Position numbers and translations under genes: made by a program | Notes under the pieces: generated by a model | What the model was told of the DNA's origin: nothing | What the model saw: only the letters and a program-made list of their open reading frames with translations | Databases searched by the model: none | Shown: positions 14,159 through 21,504 of the stretch, one piece after another | Position numbering within the stretch: position 1 is the first letter of the stretch | How the letters are laid out: each line of letters opens with the position of its first letter | NCBI GenBank assembly: GCA_964542875.1 | Contig: CAZIWA010000098.1 | Coordinates: 1-21,690 of the forward strand | DNA length: 21,690 nt | Source: CAZGOM01 sp964542875 | GTDB taxonomy: Bacteria > Planctomycetota > Phycisphaerae > Phycisphaerales > Phycisphaeraceae | Direction of reading: 5' to 3'

Positions 14159-16192
14159 ATGTTTACAGTGATCAAAAAGCTTGGCGTGACGCTGTTTCTG
14201 TTGGCGTTGGCGTCGGGGATCATCCTCGGGGTGGATGCGTGGCAGCGTTCAAAGAAGCAGTCGAGCACGCACCGGCTGCCGGTGATCGGGTTTGTGCAGA
14301 ACAACTCGATGCCGGTGGTGGACCAGGCGATCGACGGGTTGCTTGTGGGGCTGGAGAACGCGGGGTACTTCAAGGATGTGCATTACGTGTTTGAGCCCAA
14401 GAACGCGCTGGGGGATTCGGGAACGCTGCAGCAGATCGCGGCGGGGCTGGCGAAGGACGATTCGGACCTGGTGATCACGTTCACGACGCCGGCGGTGCAG
14501 ACGTTCAGCGCGGCCAACAAGCAGACGCAGAAGAAGCATGTGTTTGCGCTGGTGACGGACCCGTGGGCGGTGGGGATCGGTTTGACGAAGGAGCCGCCTA
14601 GCCAGCCGGCGTACATGACGGGGGTGGGGACGATGCAGCCGGTGAAAGAGATGTTTGTGATGGCGCGGAAGCTGAACCCCAACTACAAGAAGGTGGGGCT
14701 GGTGTGGAACACGGCGGAGCTTAATTCGGAGATCAATACGAAGATCGGGCGAATGGCGGGGAAGGAGCTGGGGTTTGAGCTGATCGAGGCGAATGCTTCG
14801 GGGACGTCGGAGGTGGGGACGGCGGTGGAGGCGGTGCTGGCGCGCGGCGCGGAATTCGTATGGATTTCGGGGGACACGACGGCGATCGCGGGGGCGGAGG
14901 TGATCGTGGGGTCGGCGCGCAAGGCGGGGGTGCCGGTGATCAGCAACATTCCCGGGCTTGAAAGCAAGGGCGTGCTGGCGTGCGTGGGTGCGAACTACAA
15001 CATGGTGGGGCGTCGGGCCGGTGAGATCGCGGCGTCGATTCTGCAGGGGCAGAGCCCGGGGTCGATCCCGGTGGATGCGTTTGTCCCGGAGATGCTGACG
15101 TTCAATGTGACGGGGATCGAGAAGCTCAAGGACCGCTGGACGGTGCCGCAGGAGCTTAAGGACAAGGCGCTGCTTTATATTTCGCCGGAGGGGACGATCG
15201 ATAAGCGGCCGAAGGCCAAGAAGGCGCTTCCTGCGCCGACGACAGCGCCGGGAAAGCCGGGTGAGGAGCCTAAGGCACGTGCGAAGGCGATGAACCGGCC
15301 GGTGAATATCCACCTGGTGCTGTACAGCGATGCGCCGCCTCTGGAGCAGGCGCTGGCGGGGCTGAAGGATATCTGGCGCAAGGCGGGGATGGTGGAGGGG
15401 AAGGACTACCGGCTGACGTACACGAATGCGTTCATGGATGCGGGGGTTTCGGCCAGCGCGCTGGCGCGCGCGGAGAACGATAAGGCGGAGATCGTGTTTG
15501 TGATGGGGACGGCGGCGCTGCAGGCGGCGATCAAGCGTTTTAAGGACCGCCCGGTGGTGTTTTGCTGCGTGTCGGAGCCGTTTGCGGCGGGGGTGGGCAA
15601 ATCCAACGACGACAAGCAGCCCAATGTGACGGGTGTGATGTCGCTGGCGGCGTATGAGGAGGCGGCGGAACTGCTGCACAAGAACTATCCGAAGATCAAG
15701 CGGGTGGGGACGGTGTACAACCCCAACGAACTCAACAGCGTGGTGAGCCGTGACCACTGGCGCGCGGCGCTGGCGAAGCAGAAGATCGAACTGGAAGACG
15801 CGGCGGCGATGACGCCGGCGGAAGTGGCGGTGGCGGCGCAGGCGCTGTGCACGAAGGACATCCAGATGATGGGGCAGATCATCGACAACCTGACGGGCGG
15901 GAACTTCAATTCGATCGTTGCGGCGGCCAATAAGGCGAACCTGCCGATTTTCTGCTTCACCTCGGCGACCAGCGAGCAGGGGGCGATGATCTCCGTGGCG
16001 CGGGATTACCACGACATGGGGATGGAAGCGGGCAAGATGTCGATGGAGATCATGGCGGGGAAGAACCCGGCGCAGATGCCGATCATTCCGCTGCCGCAGC
16101 ACAGGCTGATCGTGAATCTGGCGGCGGCGAAGAAGCTTGGGCAGGAAGTGCCCAAGGCGCTGGTGGACCGTGCGGACAAGGTTATTCAGTAA
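14159..16192 (+). CDS. Membrane-anchored tandem double ABC substrate-binding protein
   Basis: A 677-residue protein with two substrate-binding domains of the ABC_sub_bind (DUF534, TrpX-like) family in one chain. An N-terminal hydrophobic helix (about 8-25) without a lipobox cysteine probably anchors it to the membrane. Domain 1 spans about 40-345, a proline/alanine/lysine-rich linker about 346-380, and domain 2 about 382-670. Internal duplication is visible at matching places, e.g. VGLVWNTAELNSEI (179-192) and VGTVYNPNELNSVV (516-529). Single-domain members are about 320 residues, so this is a fusion. It is the first gene of a four-gene importer operon. Known relatives bind aromatic amino acids in some species, but the ligand cannot be read from this sequence. 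Only a weak GGA precedes the start. Confidence 0.92.
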   Translation: MFTVIKKLGVTLFLLALASGIILGVDAWQRSKKQSSTHRLPVIGFVQNNSMPVVDQAIDGLLVGLENAGYFKDVHYVFEPKNALGDSGTLQQIAAGLAKDDSDLVITFTTPAVQTFSAANKQTQKKHVFALVTDPWAVGIGLTKEPPSQPAYMTGVGTMQPVKEMFVMARKLNPNYKKVGLVWNTAELNSEINTKIGRMAGKELGFELIEANASGTSEVGTAVEAVLARGAEFVWISGDTTAIAGAEVIVGSARKAGVPVISNIPGLESKGVLACVGANYNMVGRRAGEIAASILQGQSPGSIPVDAFVPEMLTFNVTGIEKLKDRWTVPQELKDKALLYISPEGTIDKRPKAKKALPAPTTAPGKPGEEPKARAKAMNRPVNIHLVLYSDAPPLEQALAGLKDIWRKAGMVEGKDYRLTYTNAFMDAGVSASALARAENDKAEIVFVMGTAALQAAIKRFKDRPVVFCCVSEPFAAGVGKSNDDKQPNVTGVMSLAAYEEAAELLHKNYPKIKRVGTVYNPNELNSVVSRDHWRAALAKQKIELEDAAAMTPAEVAVAAQALCTKDIQMMGQIIDNLTGGNFNSIVAAANKANLPIFCFTSATSEQGAMISVARDYHDMGMEAGKMSMEIMAGKNPAQMPIIPLPQHRLIVNLAAAKKLGQEVPKALVDRADKVIQ

Positions 16193-16204
16193 AGAGGAAG
16201 ACGG

Positions 16205-17524
16205 ATGGAGATTATTCAAAAGTTTTCAGGTGATGTGGCGCGGCTGGTGCTTGAAGGCCGGCTGGACGCCTATTCGGCGGAGCACCTGACAGGGACGATC
16301 CAGCAACTGGCGCGCGAAGGCAAGCGCGAGGTGGCGCTGGATATGGCGGGGCTGGTGTTTTTGAGCTCGGCGGGCATCCGGTCGCTGCTGAAAGGCGCGC
16401 GTGAGATGCGGACCATCGGCGGGGCGATGACGATCATCAACCCTTCACCGGCGGTGCTGGAAGTGCTGCAACTGGCTCGGCTGGAGATGCTGGTGTCAAC
16501 GGGGGACGGAACGACGAGCGAGCCGAAGGCGACGCCCGCGCCGGAGCCGCGGCCTCAGCCTGTGAACAAGGCATCGCCCGAGCCGGCGGCGGAGCCCGCG
16601 GGGCCGATCCGGGAAGGGACGTTTGAAGGCGTCACCTATCGGGTGCTGGGGGACGGCTCGAATGTGCTGACGGGCAATCTGGTGGGCGACCCCGGCGCGG
16701 TGGGCACGCGGGCGTTTAACGAGAAGGACTGCGGAAAGCGGACTTTTGAAGAGCCGGTGACCGGGCTGGGGCTGGCGGCGCTGGGTGACGGGTTTGAGGA
16801 ATGCAAGGGCCGGTTCGGCGAATTCCTGGCGGTGGGCGGTGCGTTTACGTACCAGGCTACGGACCGGGGGCAACGGGCGGACTACCTGGTGACGACGGGG
16901 CAACTGGTGCCCGAGGCGCAGGTGCTGTACGCGCTGGAAGCACGGGGCGAACTGCCGGTGGTGGTGGCCTTTGAAGCCGAGCCGATGACGCCGGTGAAGC
17001 TGAGCGACCTGGCGAAGCTGGCGCTCAAAGAGACAGGGCAGACGGGTGAAGCAGTAATGTTCGTGGCGATCGCGGAGGCGCAGGGCCTGGTGGGCGTGTC
17101 ATTGCGCAAGAGCCTGGCGCTGGCGACGGACCCGGCCGCGGCGATGCGGTACCCGGAAGTGCGGGAGTGGATGAACTTCACGACCGAGCCGGTGCATACG
17201 GAATCGGTGGTGCTGATCGTGGGCGTGGCGGTGCCGGAGGCGGGGTTGGCGGCGAGCGGTCTGGGGGCGTTTGTGAGGCCCATCGCGCCGGGCGTGATGG
17301 GTCATGTGCATGCGGCGGCGTTCAGCTATAAGCCGCTGCGCAAGGACGTGACGCGGATCATGAGTTCGGTGGAGCAGTTGTTTGAGGAGCAGGCGCTTAA
17401 GGGCGTGCTGCACCTGTTGAACGATACGCGGCCGATCAACGGCAACGGCGAGAGTCTGTTTGTGAGAGGGACGCTTTGGGCCGGGCGCCTGGGCGCGATC
17501 AAGACACAAGGGAGCAATCCATGA
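16205..17524 (+). CDS. STAS-domain protein within the ABC importer operon
   Basis: A 439-residue cytoplasmic protein. Residues about 1-100 form a STAS domain (anti-sigma-factor-antagonist type) with the typical DMAGLVFLSSAGIR core (46-59). S55 aligns with the phosphorylated serine of SpoIIAA-like proteins. A proline/alanine/glutamate-rich linker (about 103-135) leads to a roughly 300-residue C-terminal region that I do not recognise; it has glycine-rich strands such as GLGLAALGDG and no kinase, phosphatase or GGDEF motif. The start has a good ribosome site (GAGGA). The gene begins 12 bases after the binding protein stop and its stop overlaps the permease start by 4 bases, so it belongs to the importer operon. 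A role in regulating the transporter, or sensing through its C-terminal region, is inference. Confidence 0.85.
   Translation: MEIIQKFSGDVARLVLEGRLDAYSAEHLTGTIQQLAREGKREVALDMAGLVFLSSAGIRSLLKGAREMRTIGGAMTIINPSPAVLEVLQLARLEMLVSTGDGTTSEPKATPAPEPRPQPVNKASPEPAAEPAGPIREGTFEGVTYRVLGDGSNVLTGNLVGDPGAVGTRAFNEKDCGKRTFEEPVTGLGLAALGDGFEECKGRFGEFLAVGGAFTYQATDRGQRADYLVTTGQLVPEAQVLYALEARGELPVVVAFEAEPMTPVKLSDLAKLALKETGQTGEAVMFVAIAEAQGLVGVSLRKSLALATDPAAAMRYPEVREWMNFTTEPVHTESVVLIVGVAVPEAGLAASGLGAFVRPIAPGVMGHVHAAAFSYKPLRKDVTRIMSSVEQLFEEQALKGVLHLLNDTRPINGNGESLFVRGTLWAGRLGAIKTQGSNP
17508..17514 (+). promoter_or_regulatory. Ribosome binding site setting the permease start
   Basis: AAGGGAG, 6 bases before the ATG at 17521. 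It supports that start over an in-frame ATG at 17476 that would overlap the STAS gene by 49 bases. Confidence 0.7.
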
Positions 17525-18570
17525 GTTTTCTGGTGAATGCGTGGATCGTGGGGCTGATTCTGGCCATGCTGTCGCTGAGCGCGTATGTGAGCTTCAAGGT
17601 GTTTCGTTTCCCGGACATCACGGTGGACGGCACGTTTACGCTGGGGGCGGCGGCCTCGCTGAGCCTGATGGTGAACGCGGGCAAGCTGCCGGCGGAGTAT
17701 GCGTTTTTAAAGCCGATCATCACCGACCCGGTGGGGGCGACGCTGGTGGCGACCCTTGCGGGCGCGCTGGCAGGGGCGACGACGGGGCTTCTCCATGCCT
17801 ACTTCAAGCTGGAAGGGCTGCTGGCGGGGATTTTGGTGATGACGGGGCTGTACTCGATCAACCTGCTGGTGATGGGAAACAAGAGCACGGTGTTCACGCC
17901 TTCGGACGGAAGCGTGAAGACGCTGATGCACTATGCGACGAAGTACGGGGAATGGCTCGGCGTGGGGGGCGCGGAAGACAAGGTCAATATCGGCCAGTGG
18001 ACGGTGTCGTCGCAGGATGTGTCGGTGCTGCTGACGGTGGCGACCATCGCGGTGGCGCTGGGCGTGGGGCTGTTCTGGTTCTTTAAAACGAACCTGGGCA
18101 CGGCGATGCGGGCGACGGGCGACAACCCGCAAATGATCCGTGCGCTGGGGGTGAACACCGGGGGCATGGTGATCCTGGGGCTGGCGATGTCCAACGGGCT
18201 GGCGGCGCTTTCGGGCGCACTGTTTGCACAGCTTGGGCAAAGCGGCAACGCCGACGCGCAGATGGGCGTGGGCATGGTGGTGACGGGGCTGGCCAGCGTG
18301 ATCCTGGGCGAAGCGCTGATCGGCGCGGGCGGGGTGGGGCTGGGGCTGATCGGCGCCATTGCCGGATCGATGCTGTTCCGGCTGATGATCGCGATTGCGC
18401 TCTTGTGCAACCTGGACCAGAACTACCTGAAGCTGGTGACCGCTGTGTTTGTGTTCGTGGCGCTGGTTGGGCCGGGAATGTGGCCGCAAGTGAAAGCGTG
18501 GTACGGAAGGAAGTTCGGCGCTGGCCGGGGCGCTGCCCGGAACGCCAAGGAGAAGGCTGCCCATGCATAA
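17521..18570 (+). CDS. ABC importer permease (BPD_transp_2 type)
   Basis: A 349-residue inner-membrane permease with about eight or more hydrophobic segments. The N-terminal helix (about 5-25) is followed by FRFPDITVDGTFTLGAA (29-45), a signature of the permeases paired with DUF534 binding proteins (TrpY-like, in the branched-chain/CUT2 permease superfamily). A soluble stretch at about 120-160 separates two helix groups, and the C-terminus is basic. It forms the translocation pore with the ATPase encoded next. Its start overlaps the STAS stop (ATGA, 17521-17524) and its stop overlaps the ATPase start by 8 bases, so all are probably made at linked levels. Substrate unknown. Confidence 0.93.
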   Translation: MSFLVNAWIVGLILAMLSLSAYVSFKVFRFPDITVDGTFTLGAAASLSLMVNAGKLPAEYAFLKPIITDPVGATLVATLAGALAGATTGLLHAYFKLEGLLAGILVMTGLYSINLLVMGNKSTVFTPSDGSVKTLMHYATKYGEWLGVGGAEDKVNIGQWTVSSQDVSVLLTVATIAVALGVGLFWFFKTNLGTAMRATGDNPQMIRALGVNTGGMVILGLAMSNGLAALSGALFAQLGQSGNADAQMGVGMVVTGLASVILGEALIGAGGVGLGLIGAIAGSMLFRLMIAIALLCNLDQNYLKLVTAVFVFVALVGPGMWPQVKAWYGRKFGAGRGAARNAKEKAAHA

Positions 18571-19375
18571 GATGATCGACGCATACAAGACGTTTTTCCC
18601 GGATACGCCCAATGAAGTGCGGGCGCTGCGGGGCATTAACCTGACGATCGAACCCGGACAGTTCACGGTGGTGATCGGGAGCAACGGGTCGGGCAAGTCC
18701 ACGCTGCTGTCGGCCTTTGCGGGCACGTTTTTCCTGGATGAAGGCAAGGTGCTGATGGACGGCACCGACGTGACGGACTGGCCGGAACACAGGCGGGCGC
18801 AGCTTGTGGGGCGGGTGTTTCAAGACCCGTTTGCAGGCACGGCGCCGCGGATGACGATCGCGGAGAACTTCGCGCTGGCGGCGAGGCGGGGGAAGTCCCG
18901 GTTGCTGGGCTGGGCGATGAAGCCGAGCCTGATCAGCGACTTTAAAGAGACGGTGCGCGGGCTGAACATGGGCCTGGAGAACCGGCTTAACAACCCGATC
19001 GGGTCGCTTTCGGGCGGGCAGCGCCAGGCGCTGACGCTGCTGATGGCGACGTGGCTGAAACCCAAACTGCTGCTGCTGGACGAACACACCGCGGCGCTGG
19101 ACCCCAAGAGCGCGGACCAGGTGATCCGTTTAAGCGACCAGATCATCCGGCGCGATAACCTGACGACGCTGATGGTGACGCACTCAATGCAGCAGGCGGC
19201 GAACCTGGGGGATCGTCTGGTGATGATGCACAAGGGGCAGATCATCCGGGATTACCAGGGTGTGGAGAAGGCGCGGATCCGTCCGGAGGACCTGCTGGAG
19301 ACGTTTGCGGAAGTGCGGCGTCAGGATCAGTTTGATGAGGCCGCCGGTGCGATGGTGAAGGCGGGGTATGTTTGA
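18563..19375 (+). CDS. ABC importer ATP-binding protein
   Basis: A 270-residue ABC ATPase that powers the importer. Visible motifs: Walker A GSNGSGKST (39-47), Q-loop FQDP with Q87, signature LSGGQ (149-153), Walker B LLLLDE (169-174) and H-loop THS with H207. The sequence is intact and of normal length. The start overlaps the permease gene by 8 bases; an alternative ATG three codons later is possible, with AAGGAG upstream able to serve both. It is the last gene of the operon and converges on the esterase gene, with repeats filling the 206-bp gap between them. Confidence 0.95.
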   Translation: MHKMIDAYKTFFPDTPNEVRALRGINLTIEPGQFTVVIGSNGSGKSTLLSAFAGTFFLDEGKVLMDGTDVTDWPEHRRAQLVGRVFQDPFAGTAPRMTIAENFALAARRGKSRLLGWAMKPSLISDFKETVRGLNMGLENRLNNPIGSLSGGQRQALTLLMATWLKPKLLLLDEHTAALDPKSADQVIRLSDQIIRRDNLTTLMVTHSMQQAANLGDRLVMMHKGQIIRDYQGVEKARIRPEDLLETFAEVRRQDQFDEAAGAMVKAGYV

Positions 19376-19377
19376 GG

Positions 19378-19406
19378 ATGGGATGTCGAATTACGATCAA
19401 GACGTC
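19378..19406. repeat. Degenerate half-copy of the REP-like palindrome
   Basis: ATGGGATGTCGAATTACG followed by ATCAAGACGTC. It agrees with 13347-13375 at 25 of 29 positions, but the right arm of the palindrome is absent. It begins 3 bases after the ABC ATPase stop. Confidence 0.65.
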
Positions 19407-19441
19407 CAGGCTTTGTCTGAAAACACGATGAGCAAGGAAGA

Positions 19442-19570
19442 TGAGGAAGAAGCTGCACCCGTGAGGAAGGGGCCTGCCTGTGATTTTGGCAGAATCAATG
19501 GGTATCCGGCTTGCTATGGTGAGCCTCGAAGACTCCGCCCCACCGTACGAAGAGAGTTTTCAAGACAGAG
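19442..19570. repeat. Dispersed 3'-flank repeat (R1), copy 2
   Basis: About 129 bp aligning with 8651-8775 at roughly 80% identity. Shared blocks include GTGAGGAAG, AGAATCAATGGGTATCC, CCTCGAAGACTC and TACGAAGAGAGTTTTC. It lies just beyond the esterase stop in the same orientation as copy 1 beyond pyrC. The hairpin around CTCGAAGACTC (19525-19535) is weaker here. Confidence 0.8.
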
Positions 19571-19581
19571 CCTGATCCGGC

Positions 19582-20544
19582 CTACTTCGGCGCTGGCGCC
19601 GGGGGGGCGTTTAGGGCGAAGCGGATGGAGCGGCTGATGGCGAAGGGGACGACGGAGCCGTGATTTTCGCCGGGGTATTCGATAAAGAGCGTGCGCATGC
19701 CGGTGGGGGTGAGGGGTTTGAGCTGTTCGGCGAGTTCACGGGCGTTATCGACCATCCGCGCCTTGGTGAGGAACTCGACGCGTTCCTTGGGGGTGGTGGG
19801 GAGGGTTTTCTGTTCCATTTCGGCGACGGTGACGAGCAGGTCGAGCTCTTTTTTCTGGGCGTTGCCTGCGGCGATGAAGGCCTTGGCGTCCTGGAGGATG
19901 GAGGCTTTGTCCCACCAGATGGAAGGGCTGGCGGCGATGTACTTGCTGAAGGATGAGGGGCTGTTGAAGAGGGCGTAGAGGACGAAGCGGCCGGCGAGGG
20001 AGTGGCCGAAGATGGCCTGGCGGGCGGGGTCGACGTGGAATCGGCGGGCGATTTCGGGTTTGAGGGTGTCGTCCATGAAGGTGAGGAATTCTTTTTGGCC
20101 GCCAGTGCCGCCGGGCTTGACGGGGGGTTCGCTGGCGCTGTGAAGAAGGTTTTCGGTGACGGTGACGGGGGTGTAGTCGTAGTAGCGGCGGTCCTGAACG
20201 GAGGTGCCTTCGGGAAGCGGGGGATAGCCGATGCCGACCACGACGGTGGGAATGAGGCCTTTTTGAAGGCGTACGGCTTCAAGGGCGGTGAGGAACATGG
20301 TGTTGCCGTCCAAGACGTAGAGCACTGCGAAGCCGGCCGGCGGGGCTTCGCCTTTGGGCTCTGCAATGTAGATGCGGTAGGGCCGGCCTTCTTTGGAGGT
20401 GATGTCGAATTGCTGCGTGCGGGGGACGACGACGCCGACGGGCTGGGTGGCAGGATGGGTGTCGGCAGCGATGGGGATGGTGTTGAAGGAGAGAATGAGT
20501 GCGGCGGCGACGAGGGCGAGGCAGAGGGCGATCTTGGTTTTCAT
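19582..20544 (-). CDS. Exported alpha/beta-hydrolase, esterase D/enterochelin-esterase-like
   Basis: A 320-residue serine hydrolase of the putative esterase family (PF00756-like: Fes, BesA, esterase D). A signal peptide occupies about 1-27 with an IAA/D cleavage site, so it acts outside the cytoplasm. The nucleophile elbow is GHSLAG with S182; VLYVLDGN (74-81) is the typical early strand; H295 in ENHGS is the likely catalytic histidine; an acid in VTVAEMEQ (238-245) is a plausible third residue. Substrates in the family include siderophore esters, acyl esters and S-formylglutathione; the close FGHSLAGRFVLYALF pattern favours the Fes/BesA-like branch. No siderophore genes are nearby, so the substrate is unknown. 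The start is not preceded by a clear Shine-Dalgarno sequence. Confidence 0.88.
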   Translation of the reverse strand: MKTKIALCLALVAAALILSFNTIPIAADTHPATQPVGVVVPRTQQFDITSKEGRPYRIYIAEPKGEAPPAGFAVLYVLDGNTMFLTALEAVRLQKGLIPTVVVGIGYPPLPEGTSVQDRRYYDYTPVTVTENLLHSASEPPVKPGGTGGQKEFLTFMDDTLKPEIARRFHVDPARQAIFGHSLAGRFVLYALFNSPSSFSKYIAASPSIWWDKASILQDAKAFIAAGNAQKKELDLLVTVAEMEQKTLPTTPKERVEFLTKARMVDNARELAEQLKPLTPTGMRTLFIEYPGENHGSVVPFAISRSIRFALNAPPAPAPK

Positions 20545-20592
20545 GAGTGATCGGGGTGTGATTGGGGTGGTGGGGGGAGGAGCGTTTGGCGG

Positions 20593-20616
20593 TTATCCGG
20601 GAATGGGGGTGGCCGG
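20593..20616 (-). repeat. 3'-end repeat (R3), copy 2
   Basis: On the + strand ATCCGGGAATGGGGGTGGCCGG abuts the pseudopilin stop codon. It matches the sequence abutting the TPR gene stop at 10667-10691 with two single-base indels and few changes. Confidence 0.6.
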
Positions 20617-21504
20617 TTATTTGATTTCGAGGCCGCCGGTGTCGCCGAATGCGACGAAGGCGCCGCCTTGGTAGAGGGCGGGACCAAAGGGGTAGAAGAC
20701 TTTGTGTGCGGCGTAGCTGCCGTAGGAAATGTTGGGGGTGACGCCGGTGTAGACACCCCAGTTTTCGCCTGGGGCGAGGTTGTGTTTGTCGTCGGTGAGA
20801 TTTTTGGTGGTGCGGATGGAGCCGGCGTGCCCGTCGGCGAAGGCGGCGTTGAAGGCGTTGTTGTCGTGGCGGAAGACGAGGCTGCCGATGCGGTCATTGG
20901 CGGTGGTGGCGGAGACGACGCCGGGGCCGACGGTGGCGGCGAGTTTGTTTCCGCCGTCACGGTTGTTCTGGTAGTCGGCCCAGAGCATGATTTTGGTCTG
21001 GTCAAAGCCGAAGAGCTTTGCGCGGCGGATCCAGCGTTGGGTGGTGGTGCCGCCTGGGCCGGGGGCGAGGCTGGCGGAGGTGGAGTTTTCGTTGGCGCCG
21101 ATGCTGACTTTGACGGAGTAGGTGTTGCCCTGGGAATTGGTGATCTGGTAGAGAGGGTCGGGGGTGTTGCCCATGTCTCCCAGGCGACCGAGGTCTTCGG
21201 TGGATTTATCGGCAGGGCAGCGGGCGACCTGGGGGTTCATCTGGTCGTGCTGGCTCATGTATTTGATGATGCCTTTTTTGTAGTCGAGGAACATGTAGAC
21301 GTCGACGCCGAAGTCTTTGTTGTCGACCACGTAGGCTTCGGAGGCGACACCGTACTGGTGGAGGAGGGACTTACAGGTGGCGCCCTGGGCGACGGAGCGG
21401 GCCCTGCTGAGGGCGGGCATGAAGATGGCCATGAGGAGGCCGATGATGCCGATGACCACAAGGAGTTCGATGAGTGTGAAAGCGCGGTTGTGTCGGCGGA
21501 TCAT
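20617..21504 (-). CDS. Type II secretion/prepilin-like pseudopilin with H-Xn-DG motif
   Basis: A 295-residue protein with a type IV prepilin N-terminus: a short basic leader, A8/F9 as the likely peptidase site, FTLIELLVVIGIIGLL with the conserved glutamate E13 at mature position +5, then a periplasmic domain. RHDNNAFNAAFADGH (212-226) is the planctomycete/verrucomicrobial H-X9-DG processing-associated motif, here with ten residues between H213 and D224. Such proteins occur in large orphan families in these phyla, probably as minor pseudopilins or surface fibres. No assembly ATPase, secretin or prepilin peptidase gene is adjacent. AGGA lies 7 bases before the ATG and supports this start. Confidence 0.93.
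   Translation of the reverse strand: MIRRHNRAFTLIELLVVIGIIGLLMAIFMPALSRARSVAQGATCKSLLHQYGVASEAYVVDNKDFGVDVYMFLDYKKGIIKYMSQHDQMNPQVARCPADKSTEDLGRLGDMGNTPDPLYQITNSQGNTYSVKVSIGANENSTSASLAPGPGGTTTQRWIRRAKLFGFDQTKIMLWADYQNNRDGGNKLAATVGPGVVSATTANDRIGSLVFRHDNNAFNAAFADGHAGSIRTTKNLTDDKHNLAPGENWGVYTGVTPNISYGSYAAHKVFYPFGPALYQGGAFVAFGDTGGLEIK

Larger units (their letters stand above)
19376..19581. other. 206-bp convergent gap made of two repeats
   Basis: The gap between the ABC operon and the esterase gene holds the degenerate REP-like half-copy (19378-19406), beginning 3 bases after the ATPase stop, and R1 copy 2 (19442-19570). No T-tract terminator was found for either gene. A plus-strand open frame through it (from 19368) is not considered real because it overlaps the repeat and runs into the esterase gene. 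Confidence 0.7.

Noticed and set aside
14249..16219. 656-codon minus-strand frame opposite the double binding protein
   Set aside because: Arginine/histidine-rich translation with no recognisable domain, antisense to a clear two-domain binding protein.
19368..19637. 89-codon plus-strand frame after the ABC operon
   Set aside because: It lies almost wholly in repeat sequence, starts inside the ATPase gene and overlaps the esterase gene antisense.
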